Assembly: GCA_902362775.1 (NCBI GenBank)
Contig: CABIXV010000006.1
Location: 1-64,000 of the forward strand
Length of the DNA stretch: 64,000 bases
Direction: 5' to 3'
Source: Clostridiales bacterium
Lineage (GTDB): Bacteria > Bacillota > Clostridia > Oscillospirales > Oscillospiraceae
In this document: one piece after another, positions 50,277-58,662 of the stretch
Numbering within the stretch: position 1 is the first letter of the stretch
Layout: every line of letters starts with the position of its first letter
Notes under the pieces: generated by a model
What the model was told of the DNA's origin: nothing
Database searches by the model: none
What the model saw: the letters and a program-made list of their open reading frames with translations, nothing else
Translations under genes and position numbers: made by a program

Positions 50277-51098
50277 ATGTCAGAAAGTTCAATTAAACTT
50301 GAGGAACTCCCGTTCAGCTTTCAGGGGGTGGAGGAGAAATATGGCTCTCTCATCGACGCTGAGGAACTGTGCCCTGGGGTATACTACGCCTCCGCCAGAT
50401 TGTTGGAGCGTTATACCTTTCTCGTGGCCCAGTACATGGTCGTGACGGCCAGCTCCCCAGCTATCTCGCCGGAGGCCAGGGCCTACGGCGCCCCCCTGCC
50501 CGACGGCGCCCTGATCTTCGAGGCCAACGACTATTACGACAAGGGCCAGCATGTCGTCCGGTATGAGGCCCACAAATATCTCGCTGACCACGGCCTTCCT
50601 CTACCGGAAGCGGAATCTCTGCTGGGGGACCGGGTCTTTGGGATGGAGGTCTGCCCTGAATATTTCGGCCAGCTCCCGGTCCCCACGGACACACCCTGGG
50701 GACCGCCTCTCCGCCACGACCGCCTGGGGAACGGGCTCTACTGGCTGGAGACTGAGCACGCCGGCTGGGTGCTGGCCCTGGCCTACCCCATCCGTGAGGA
50801 TCTGATGTTCCACACCAGGGTCTTTGCCGCCCTCATGCCAACCGACCGGGAACGGGGGCTGGACAATACCTTCGGCTACTGCTTCTATCCCTTTGAGGTG
50901 AGCTGCATCCCCCTCTTTGAGCTGCTGGAGTACGGGGAGCGGGACTGGGCGGACAAAATCGACATCGCCGCCCTGAAAAACGCCATCCTGAAATTCTACC
51001 CCGACTACCTCAAGCCCGACCTGTATGAGCGCCAGAATCCGCCGAGCATAGCGGCCACTCCCGGCGCCGGGACGGACTTTTACCGCTTCCCGGCCTGA
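50277..51098 (+). CDS. Protein of unknown function
   Basis: A 273-aa soluble protein that I do not recognise. It has no signal peptide or membrane helix. It is rich in aromatic residues, with conserved-looking segments such as GNGLYWLETEHAGWVLALAY and TFGYCFYPFEVSCIPLFEL that suggest a globular beta-rich fold. ATG 50277 follows AAAGGA. GC content returns to the chromosomal level within the gene although its promoter lies in the AT-rich island. It is monocistronic and convergent with the hydrogenase genes. Confidence 0.7.
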   Translation: MSESSIKLEELPFSFQGVEEKYGSLIDAEELCPGVYYASARLLERYTFLVAQYMVVTASSPAISPEARAYGAPLPDGALIFEANDYYDKGQHVVRYEAHKYLADHGLPLPEAESLLGDRVFGMEVCPEYFGQLPVPTDTPWGPPLRHDRLGNGLYWLETEHAGWVLALAYPIREDLMFHTRVFAALMPTDRERGLDNTFGYCFYPFEVSCIPLFELLEYGERDWADKIDIAALKNAILKFYPDYLKPDLYERQNPPSIAATPGAGTDFYRFPA

Positions 51099-51111
51099 AC
51101 CCAGCACGAAA

Positions 51112-51200
51112 AAGGCGGCCTCCCATGGGAGGCCGCCTTGAACCCAATTTCCTCTATATCCCAACTGCCCGGGGCGCCCCAACGGGGCGCTCCGGGCAGT
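51112..51200. terminator. Two hairpins between convergent genes
   Basis: First hairpin: AAGGCGGCCTCCC (51112-51124) with its complement 51127-51139. Second: arms 51164-51180 and 51184-51200 around AAC, with one G-T pair, followed by TTTTCC on the forward strand (the T run starting at 51200). They end the unknown gene (forward) and probably the hydrogenase operon (reverse). Confidence 0.65.
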
Positions 51201-51218
51201 TTTCCGCTCTATTTCTCT

Positions 51219-52964
51219 CTATTGGCGCTGGCCGGGCATCTCCCAGGCCTTGTGGTCGGTGTGAAGCAGCTCCTCCGCCTTCTGACTCAACGGGGCGCCC
51301 AGAAAGTCCCGGTACAGGGCTTGGACCTGGGGGTTCTCGTGGGAAAAGCGGATGGGCTCCGCCCGGTCCAGGTCGTACAACCGCTGGCCCCGGACGCCAT
51401 ACAGCTCCTCGTCCTCTACGGAGATGGGCTGACCGCCGCCGCCCACACAGCCGCCGGGGCAGGCCATGACCTCCACAAAGTCGTAATGGACCTTGCCCGC
51501 CTTCAGCCGCTCGATGAGCTTTCGGGCGCTGCCCAGGCCGCTGACCACGGCGCAGCGCACAGGGGTGCCGGCCAGCTCAAAGGCGGCCTCCCGCAGTCCG
51601 GGCCCGGTACGGACCGCCGCGAAGGTGTCCGGGTCCGGGTTTTTCCCTGTGAGCACATAGGCCGCTGTCCGCAGGGCCGCCTCCATCACGCCGCCGGTGG
51701 CCCCGAAGATAACTCCGGCCCCGGTGTGGACGCCCAAGGGGCTGTCTGGCTCCTCTTCCGGCAGGAGGGCGGGGTCCAGCTTGTCGGCCCGGAGCATACG
51801 GACCAGCTCCCGGGTCGTGAGAACCAGGTCCACATCCGGGCGGCCGTCCACCGCCATGGTAGGCAGCTCACTCTCCGCCTTTTTGGCCACACAGGGCATG
51901 ATGGACACGCAGAAGATTTTTTCCGGCGCTACCCCCAGCGTTTGAGCAAACCAGCTCTTAGCCACGCTGCCAAACATCTGCTGGGGCGACTTGGCGGAGG
52001 AAAGCTGATGGGTCAGCTCCGGGTATTGGCTCTTCAGGAACCGGACCCAGCCGGGGCAGCAGCTTGTGAACATGGGCCAGCGGGTCAGCCCCCCGGCCTG
52101 GAGGCGGTGGAGGAACTCGCTGCCCTCCTCCATAATGGTCAGGTCGGCGGCGAAGTTGGTGTCAAACACATATTGGAAGCCCAGCCGCCGCAGGGCGGCG
52201 GCCATGCGGCCCATGGTGGCCTCCTCCCGCTTCAGCCCAAATGCCTCGCCCCAGGCGGCACGGACGGCGGGAGCCACCTGGACCACGGTAATCTTGTCCG
52301 GGTCGGCCAGGGCGGCAAAGGCCCGCTGGGTGTCGTCCCGCTCCCGCAGGCCGCCCACGGGACAGTGGGTGATGCACTGGCCGCACAGGGCACAGTCCGA
52401 GTCCTTAATGACCCGGTTGTCCGACACGTCGATGGTGGTGCGGCCGCCGGTGCCCGCCAGGTCCCAGATGGACAGGGACTGGACCTTGTCACAAATCTGG
52501 ATGCAGCGCATGCATTTGATGCACTTATTATAATCATGGTACAGGGGGAAGGTGGTGGTCCAGGCCCCCCGCAGTCCCCGTGGCAGCTGGCTCTCATAGG
52601 GCAGGGACAGGATGCCCAGGTCATTGGCAATCGCTTGAAGCTGGCAGTTCCCGCTGCGGACGCAGGTGGCGCACTTGCAGTCGTGCTGGGACAGAATCAG
52701 CTCCACATTGGTCCGCCGGGTGGTCCTGGCACGGGGGGAATTGGTGTGGACCACCATTCCCTCCTTCACCGGGTTGTTGCAGGCGGTGACCATGGCCCGC
52801 TCCCCCTCCACCTCCACGCAGCAGACCCGGCAGGCAGCGATCTCATTGATCCCCTTCAGGTAGCACAGGTGGGGAATACGGATGTGGGCCGTTTTGGCGG
52901 CCTCCAGGATGGTGGTGCCCTCCGGCACCTGGACAGTCAGTCCGTCAATGGTCATCGTCACCAT
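51219..52964 (-). CDS. [FeFe] hydrogenase catalytic subunit
   Basis: The 581-aa protein has an N-terminal 2Fe-2S domain (about 1-80), a His-ligated 4Fe-4S segment (HDCKCATCVRSGNCQLQ), two 4Fe-4S ferredoxin motifs (CIKCMRCIQIC and CALCGQCITHCPVG), and the H-cluster domain with L1 TSCCPGWV (about 300), L2 MPCVAKKAE (about 354) and L3 MACPGGCVGGGGQP (about 498). All ligands are present. It overlaps the upstream flavoprotein gene by seven bases. With this partner it fits the group A2 (glutamate-synthase-linked) [FeFe] hydrogenases. HydEFG maturases are not in the window. Confidence 0.93.
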   Translation of the reverse strand: MVTMTIDGLTVQVPEGTTILEAAKTAHIRIPHLCYLKGINEIAACRVCCVEVEGERAMVTACNNPVKEGMVVHTNSPRARTTRRTNVELILSQHDCKCATCVRSGNCQLQAIANDLGILSLPYESQLPRGLRGAWTTTFPLYHDYNKCIKCMRCIQICDKVQSLSIWDLAGTGGRTTIDVSDNRVIKDSDCALCGQCITHCPVGGLRERDDTQRAFAALADPDKITVVQVAPAVRAAWGEAFGLKREEATMGRMAAALRRLGFQYVFDTNFAADLTIMEEGSEFLHRLQAGGLTRWPMFTSCCPGWVRFLKSQYPELTHQLSSAKSPQQMFGSVAKSWFAQTLGVAPEKIFCVSIMPCVAKKAESELPTMAVDGRPDVDLVLTTRELVRMLRADKLDPALLPEEEPDSPLGVHTGAGVIFGATGGVMEAALRTAAYVLTGKNPDPDTFAAVRTGPGLREAAFELAGTPVRCAVVSGLGSARKLIERLKAGKVHYDFVEVMACPGGCVGGGGQPISVEDEELYGVRGQRLYDLDRAEPIRFSHENPQVQALYRDFLGAPLSQKAEELLHTDHKAWEMPGQRQ

Positions 52965-54811
52965 TCCGTGTTCCTCCCTCCCTTGAAGATACCGTAGCCG
53001 AAGTGGTCACAGCGCAGACAGCGGCTGGCCTCCTGCTGGGCCTCCTCCAGTGTCATGCCCTCCTTGAGCAGAGAGAAGTCCCCGCTGTAACAGGAGAGAT
53101 GGCGGTTTTTCAGATTCACCCGGCCGCAGGGCGGGGTGTTGGTCATATGGGCCGGCGGGATCTCCACATCGCAGCGGATCTTGTGGTCAAAGCCCAGATA
53201 GTTGTCAATGTTGGCGGCGGCCACCTTTCCGGCGGCCACGGCCCGAATCACGGTGGCTGGGCCGGACACGGCGTCGCCGCCGGCAAAGACGTTGTCCACG
53301 CCTGGGACCGAGCTGGTCAGGTCGGTCTGGATGGCCCCCCGGCGTGTGGCAATGCCCACCGCCTCGAAGGGCTGGGCCTCGATGGCCTGGCCGATGGCCA
53401 CGACGACGTAGTCGCAGGGGATGCGGAATTCCTTTGTCTGGGCGCCGGCCGGAGTGGGCCGGCCATCCCGGCCATAGCGGCTGATGATCTGGGGCTGTGT
53501 CCACAGGGCGGCCACCTTTCCCTCCTCGTCCGCCTCAATGCGGGCGGGGGCCTGGAGGGGCAGAATTTGGCAGCCCTCGGCCATGGCCTCCTCGATCTCT
53601 TCAGACAGGGCGGTCATGTCCTCCACCCGGCGGCGGTAGACACAGGTGACGCTGTCCGCCCCCAGGCGCAGGGCGGTGCGGGTGGCGTCCATGGACACGT
53701 TGCCGCCGCCGATGACGCACACCTTCTTTCCCGTGAAGTCCGGGACCTGGCCCTCGCCAATGCCCCGGAGCAGCTCCACAGCGCTGATGACGTTTTGGGA
53801 GTCCTCCCCCTCCAGCCCCAGCTTTTTGTCGTTGTGGGCGCCGATGGCGATGTACACCGCGTCAAAACTCTTCTGGATGTCCTCCATGGTCAGATCTCTG
53901 CCAATGGACACCCCAGTATGGACTCGGACTCCGGCGGACAGGATGTGGTCGATATCCCGGTCCAGGATCTCCTGAGGCAGACGGTAGTCCGGGATGCCGT
54001 ACCGCAGCATACCGCCCAGTTTAGGGCGCTGCTCATACACCGTCACCTGGTGCCCCATAAGGGACAGATAATAGGCGGCGGTCATGCCGCCTGGGCCGCC
54101 GCCTATGACGGCAACTGTCTTTCCAGTGTCCGCCGCCCGCTCCGGCGGGGCGGCAGGGGCGGCGTGATCCACCGCAAACCGCTTCAGCCCGCAGATGTTG
54201 ACCGCGTCATCCACCATTCGGCGGCGGCACTGGGCCTCGCAGGGATGCTCGCACACATAGGCGCAGGCGGAGGGAAAGGGATTGTCCTTCCGAATCAGGC
54301 GGACCGCGTCGTCGTACCGCTCCTCCCGGACCAGGGCCACATAGCCGGGGACATCCACATGGGCCGGACAGACGGACACGCAGGGCACCGGGTGGCTCAG
54401 GCCGCAGATACAGCGGCCGTGGACCACATGCTCCTCATAGTCCTCCCGAAAGCCCCGCACTCCCCTGAGCACCATGTGGGCAGCCTCATAGCCGATGGCG
54501 CAGTCGGCGGAATCGGCTATGACCTGGGCAGTGCTCTCAATCAGGTCGATGGTCTCCAGCGTAGCGGTGCGGTCCAGCACCTGCTCGATCAGGATGGCCA
54601 GCTGGTTCAGCCCCACCCGGCAGGGAACACACTTGCCGCAGGTCTGGGCGTGGCACAGCCGCAAAAAATTCAGGGACATGTCCACAGGACACAGGCCAGA
54701 GGAGCTGGCACTGATCCTGCGCTCCATGTCCCGACTGAGCCACGAAAGGACGGTCTGGGCCCGCCCCGGCGTTTCGATGGACAATCGGCTCAAAGGGATC
54801 TCCTCCTTCAC
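52958..54811 (-). CDS. NuoF-tail / GltD-like FAD-NAD(P) oxidoreductase fusion
   Basis: The 617-aa protein joins the 4Fe-4S end of NuoF (about 1-130; HAQTCGKCVPCRVGLNQL and the fourth Cys in SADCAIG), without its FMN domain, to a GltD/NfnB-like module. That module has an N-terminal cysteine cluster (HPVPCVSVCPAH, ACAYVCEHPCEAQC), FAD site VIGGGPGGMTAAYYLS, NAD(P) site VCVIGGGNVSMDATRTALR and GDAVSGPATVIRAVAAGK. It probably passes electrons between NAD(P)H and the hydrogenase encoded downstream. The genes overlap (ATGGTGA), so a complex is likely. The 290 bases upstream show no clear promoter. Confidence 0.88.
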   Translation of the reverse strand: MKEEIPLSRLSIETPGRAQTVLSWLSRDMERRISASSSGLCPVDMSLNFLRLCHAQTCGKCVPCRVGLNQLAILIEQVLDRTATLETIDLIESTAQVIADSADCAIGYEAAHMVLRGVRGFREDYEEHVVHGRCICGLSHPVPCVSVCPAHVDVPGYVALVREERYDDAVRLIRKDNPFPSACAYVCEHPCEAQCRRRMVDDAVNICGLKRFAVDHAAPAAPPERAADTGKTVAVIGGGPGGMTAAYYLSLMGHQVTVYEQRPKLGGMLRYGIPDYRLPQEILDRDIDHILSAGVRVHTGVSIGRDLTMEDIQKSFDAVYIAIGAHNDKKLGLEGEDSQNVISAVELLRGIGEGQVPDFTGKKVCVIGGGNVSMDATRTALRLGADSVTCVYRRRVEDMTALSEEIEEAMAEGCQILPLQAPARIEADEEGKVAALWTQPQIISRYGRDGRPTPAGAQTKEFRIPCDYVVVAIGQAIEAQPFEAVGIATRRGAIQTDLTSSVPGVDNVFAGGDAVSGPATVIRAVAAGKVAAANIDNYLGFDHKIRCDVEIPPAHMTNTPPCGRVNLKNRHLSCYSGDFSLLKEGMTLEEAQQEASRCLRCDHFGYGIFKGGRNTEW

Positions 54812-55040
54812 ATCTTCTCGCTGTTCTGCAAAGCATTCCTTCCTTGTCTTTCATAGTTCGGCAAAAAGTTTCTGCTTTCCAGCGTTTTTCCTGCCTCGAT
54901 TGCAAAAATCTTGACAGCTTCACTTTTCCTATATTCAAAAAAGTATCACAAGGCCCCGCCGTTGTCAATGGCAACCGGGCATTCTCTTATTTCATATGAT
55001 ATCATTTTTATCCGGGGGATATTTTTGTTCCAGCCTACCA

Positions 55041-55085
55041 AAATGAAAACCGGCCGGCGGCCGCTGGAGCGCGGACGCCGGCCGG
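55041..55085 (-). terminator. Terminator of the ptb gene
   Basis: CCGGCCGGCG (55050-55059) pairs perfectly with 55076-55085. The reverse RNA continues with UUUUCAUUUU. Confidence 0.85.
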
Positions 55086-55101
55086 GAACTCTCGGTCCAG
55101 T

Positions 55102-56013
55102 TCAGCCCTTCTGAGACAGGGCAGTACAGAAGGCCAGGGAGTGGAAGGCCACCTCTTTGTCATCACTTCTGGAGGTGAGGGCCACAGGGATTTTGGCCCC
55201 GATGACCACGCCGCAGGTCTGGGCGTGGGCGTGCATCTGCCAGCACTTGACAATCAGGTTGCCCGCCAGCAGACTGGGAACGACGATCCCGTCGAACTCC
55301 CCACACAAGGGACAGTCGTAGCCCTTCAACCGGGCGGCCTCCTTGGACAGGATCAGGTCATAGGCGATAGGGCCCACCAATTGGCAGTCCGCGATGGGGT
55401 GCCGGCAGTGCTCTCGGACCAGCTCCTGGGCCTCGATGGTGTCCTTCATATGGAAGGCGACCTTCTCCACCATGGATAGCAGGGCAATATTGGGCCTCTC
55501 ATAACCCACAGTCTTCAGCATATCCACCATGTCAGCGATGATGGTCTTTTTCTGTTGAAGATTGGGCTCAATGGTGACGGTGACATCTCCGATGGCTATG
55601 ACCTTGGGATACTCGGGCATACAGACCAAGTCAATGTGGGCCAGCAGCTTGTCGGTGCGCAGCCCATTCTCCGGCACCAGGAGGGGCAGCAGGAACTCCC
55701 GGGTCTGGGTGTTGCCCCGCATGAGCATATCCCCCTCGCCCCGGTTGACCACATCCACCGCCGTCTGGGCCACATTCTCCCCAGGCTGGGTGGGTACCAG
55801 GCGGTAGGGCCTGTCTTTCATCCCCAGCCGCTCCAGCATGGGGACCACCTTCTCCTCCTCGCCCACTAGGACGGGAAATACAAAGCCGGCCTCCTGAGCC
55901 ATAAAGGCCCCCAGCAAGATATTCTCCGCGTCCGCACCGGCGATAACGACAGTCTTAGGCTTCTGAACGCTCTTAGCCTGCTCCACGATCTGATCAAAAT
56001 TTTTCAGCGCCAT
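55102..56013 (-). CDS. ptb: Phosphate butyryltransferase / acetyltransferase-family enzyme
   Basis: The 303-aa protein belongs to the phosphate acetyl/butyryl transferase family, which swaps CoA of an acyl-CoA for phosphate in energy conservation. Typical parts are VVIAGADAENILLGAFMA, GDMLMRGNTQT and the central SMVEKVAFHM. The end contains CQLVGPIAYDLILSKEAARL, LLAGNLIVKCWQM and the CGVVIGAKIPVALTSR anion-binding loop. Its length fits butyryl-type enzymes. ATG 56013 follows AAAGGAG. No butyrate kinase is adjacent, so the acyl group is not certain. It lies 166 bases after a LysR gene. Confidence 0.87.
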   Translation of the reverse strand: MALKNFDQIVEQAKSVQKPKTVVIAGADAENILLGAFMAQEAGFVFPVLVGEEEKVVPMLERLGMKDRPYRLVPTQPGENVAQTAVDVVNRGEGDMLMRGNTQTREFLLPLLVPENGLRTDKLLAHIDLVCMPEYPKVIAIGDVTVTIEPNLQQKKTIIADMVDMLKTVGYERPNIALLSMVEKVAFHMKDTIEAQELVREHCRHPIADCQLVGPIAYDLILSKEAARLKGYDCPLCGEFDGIVVPSLLAGNLIVKCWQMHAHAQTCGVVIGAKIPVALTSRSDDKEVAFHSLAFCTALSQKG

Positions 56014-56179
56014 GGTACACAACATCTCCTTTTTCACATCGATCCTTCGTCACAGTTCAAAAGCGGGAAACAGGGACTCTGTCTGGTCTTTTTCCCCATC
56101 TTAGCATCTTTCTTCCGCTAAAACAAGGCTTTCCAGGGATAATTGTGGGAAAAAGTTGTGATTACAAGTCCGGCGGCAC

Positions 56180-57142
56180 TCACCGGCGGGACCAGTTCTT
56201 CCCTGGGCTTTCGCCGCGCATAAATTCGATGAGCTGCCGATGAATTGGGCTGGTCTTGTTCCTAGAGTAGGATAAATAGATGTTTCGGAATGCCTGGGGG
56301 TCGTCCAGCAGATAGAACACCACGCCACTGGTGGGAGTGACAAACTCTGGGATAGTGGTTCGCAGAAATGTGATTCCCTTTCCCTCGCACACCAGGTAAT
56401 AGGCGGTCATCATCTGGCTGAGGTACAGGGATACGTTGGGGGTGAATCCGGCATTCCGGCACAGGGTCAGGCTCCGGTCGTGGACGTCGTTGTCCGGCTT
56501 GAGTAAAAGGAAAGGCTCGTCCTTGAAATGGTGCAGTGGGACTGGCGGACGCCTGTGCTCCAGCTCGTCCCGTCGGAGCAGCCCCTCAAAGGTGTATCGG
56601 TAGGGCTCCAGCCGCTGGTTGATCTCATAGTGGGCCGGAACCGCCAGGATAATCTGCTCTGACGCCCAGGGAAAGGTCTGTATGTCGCTACCAGAGGGGC
56701 ACTCCGCTTCCAGCAAAAAGTCCAGCTGGCCCGCCCTCAGCTTCTCAGTCAGGCCAGAGGTAGTCCCCTCGGTGAAGGTTAGGGTGACCTGGGGGTACAG
56801 AGCGCAGAAGTCGGTAAGCAGCTTAGGCAGCACATAGGTACAGAAAAACATAGAACTGCCAATGTGCAGCTCCACATTGTTGACGCTGCGCATCTCGTTG
56901 AAATGCCGCTGCATCTCCTCCTCGATGGCCATAATGCGCTCGATCTGCTCAATATAGTACCGCCCCGCATCGGTAAGACTGATAGGGTTGGTGCTCCGGT
57001 CAAAGAGGGGGATCTGGAGCTGCTGCTCCACCTTTTTCACTGTGGCACTCAGCCAGGGCTGGGACACATATAGTTTTTTTGCCGCCTTGGAAAAGCTCTT
57101 CTCCTGATATATGGCGTAAATGTACTCTTTATAATCCGTCAT
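56180..57142 (-). CDS. LysR-family transcriptional regulator
   Basis: The 320-aa regulator has a winged helix (FSKAAKKLYVSQPWLSATVK at about 17-36; FDRS at 47) and a substrate-binding domain (about 90-300). It is divergent from the aminotransferase gene at 57304 and is a paralogue of the LysR at 28441, which is also next to an aminotransferase operon. It presumably controls the divergent gene and perhaps also ptb downstream on its own strand. Confidence 0.92.
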   Translation of the reverse strand: MTDYKEYIYAIYQEKSFSKAAKKLYVSQPWLSATVKKVEQQLQIPLFDRSTNPISLTDAGRYYIEQIERIMAIEEEMQRHFNEMRSVNNVELHIGSSMFFCTYVLPKLLTDFCALYPQVTLTFTEGTTSGLTEKLRAGQLDFLLEAECPSGSDIQTFPWASEQIILAVPAHYEINQRLEPYRYTFEGLLRRDELEHRRPPVPLHHFKDEPFLLLKPDNDVHDRSLTLCRNAGFTPNVSLYLSQMMTAYYLVCEGKGITFLRTTIPEFVTPTSGVVFYLLDDPQAFRNIYLSYSRNKTSPIHRQLIEFMRGESPGKNWSRR

Positions 57143-57151
57143 AGCAGCCCT

Positions 57152-57171
57152 CTATAAGGAAAATCATATAG
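57152..57171. promoter_or_regulatory. Inverted repeat, candidate LysR site
   Basis: CTATA-N10-TATAG (57152-57171) lies just upstream of the LysR start, between the divergent genes. Its TATA-type arms recall TATAA-N8-TTATA at the paralogous LysR promoter (28390-28407). Binding is inferred. The rest of 57172-57303 shows no clear -35/-10 pair. Confidence 0.4.
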
Positions 57172-57303
57172 TGCCTTCAACGATTTGCTATTTTACATCG
57201 CGGCCGGCACCTGCTAGAATTATATCAGAATGTCCCCCCGTCCAGCAAGAGGATTCCTCTCCGCGGCGGGTACAATTTAACATTTTAAGGGAGAATCATC
57301 GCT

Positions 57304-58482
57304 ATGGAACTGAAAACTTCAGCCAGAATGGACCAACTGGCCCCCTCCGGCATCCGAAAAGTCAATGAGAAGGCTCTGGCTATGGAGCGGGCCGGGGAGC
57401 ATGTCATTCATTTTGAAATTGGCCGTCCCGATTTTGACACCCCTGAATATATCAAGAAGGCGGCTGAGGCGGCTCTGGACAAGGGGGACGTGTTTTACAC
57501 CTCCAACTTCGGCACTCTGGAGCTGCGGCAGGAGATTGCCAACAAGCTGAAGCGGCAGAACAATGTGGACTATAAGGCCAGCGAGGTGCTGGTCACCGTA
57601 GGCCTGTCCGAGGCTGTCTTTGCTGTTCTGGCCGCTATTCTGGACGAGGGGGACGAGATCCTGGTCCCCGACCCTGCTTGGCTCAACTACCACAATGTGC
57701 CCCGTATGTTGGGCGCCGTCCCCGTCACCTACTCTCTGAAGGAGGAGAATGGCTACCAAATGGACCTGGCCGAGCTGCGCTCCAAGGTGACGGACAAGAC
57801 CAAGGCCGTGGTCATCATCACCCCTAACAATCCCACTGGCGGCGTTCTGTCCCAGGATACCCTCCAGGGCCTAGCCGACCTGGCCATCGAGAAGGACCTG
57901 TTAGTCATCTCCGACGAGGTGTATGAGCGGCTCATCTACGATGGGGAGAAGCACATTAGCATCGCCTCCCTGCCGGGCATGAAGGAGCGGACCTTCACCA
58001 TGAACGGCATGTCCAAGGCCTACTCCATGACCGGCTGGCGCCTGGGCTATGTGGCCGCCCCCGAGGCCTATATCGCGGTCCTCAACAAGTTCCACCAGCA
58101 TAACACCACCTGCGCCCCCTCCTTCGTCCAGACGGCCTCTGTGGCAGCTCTCCGTGACGAGAAGAACGAGGTCAACGACATGGTTAAGGAGTATCAGCGC
58201 CGCCGGGATTATGCCGTCAAGGCCATCAACGACATTCCCGGTTTGAGCTGTCTGTGCCCCAAGGGCGCCTTCTACATCTTCATCAACTGCAAATCCCTGG
58301 GAAAGCCCTCCGCCGAGCTGGCCTCCTATCTGCTGGATGAGGCCAAGATCGCCCTGGTTCCCGGCGATGTCTTTGGTCCCGGCGGAGAGGGATATCTCCG
58401 CCTCTCCTTCGCCAACAGCTATGACAATATCGTGGAGGGCTGCAAGCGGCTGGCCCAGGCTGTGGCTAAACTGCGGCAGTAA
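57304..58482 (+). CDS. PLP-dependent aminotransferase, class I
   Basis: The 392-aa fold type I transaminase shows FEIGRPDFDTP, VTVGLSEAVFAVLAAI, IITPNNPTGGVLS, VISDEVYERLIYDG, the PLP lysine in MNGMSKAYSMTGWRLGY and YLRLSFANSYD with the substrate arginine. It is related to, but distinct from, the aminotransferase at 25685. ATG 57304 has AAGGGAGA upstream. It is alone between a divergent LysR gene and a terminator. Amino acid specificity is not deducible. Confidence 0.93.
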   Translation: MELKTSARMDQLAPSGIRKVNEKALAMERAGEHVIHFEIGRPDFDTPEYIKKAAEAALDKGDVFYTSNFGTLELRQEIANKLKRQNNVDYKASEVLVTVGLSEAVFAVLAAILDEGDEILVPDPAWLNYHNVPRMLGAVPVTYSLKEENGYQMDLAELRSKVTDKTKAVVIITPNNPTGGVLSQDTLQGLADLAIEKDLLVISDEVYERLIYDGEKHISIASLPGMKERTFTMNGMSKAYSMTGWRLGYVAAPEAYIAVLNKFHQHNTTCAPSFVQTASVAALRDEKNEVNDMVKEYQRRRDYAVKAINDIPGLSCLCPKGAFYIFINCKSLGKPSAELASYLLDEAKIALVPGDVFGPGGEGYLRLSFANSYDNIVEGCKRLAQAVAKLRQ

Positions 58483-58509
58483 GTCTTCCCGATGGAACAA
58501 ACTGCACAA

Positions 58510-58538
58510 GAGAGCGCCCAAAAGGGCGCTCTCTTTTT
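58510..58538 (+). terminator. Terminator of the aminotransferase gene
   Basis: GAGAGCGCCC (58510-58519) pairs with GGGCGCTCTC (58524-58533) around AAAA, followed by TTTTT. Confidence 0.95.
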
Positions 58539-58662
58539 CCGTTCAGAGGAGGGAAAGGGAGAGGCACGGCCTTGCAAAAAGCCCTCCTTTCCATTACAAT
58601 GACGTTAGGAGAAGATTAACCGATTCGTGATAGCAGACCGTTTCAAAAGAAGGGAAACTTGG

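Noticed and set aside
51138..54856. Two long forward open frames (about 619 and 617 aa) opposite the hydrogenase genes
   Set aside because: Both mirror the codons of genes with intact iron-sulfur and nucleotide-binding motifs on the other strand.
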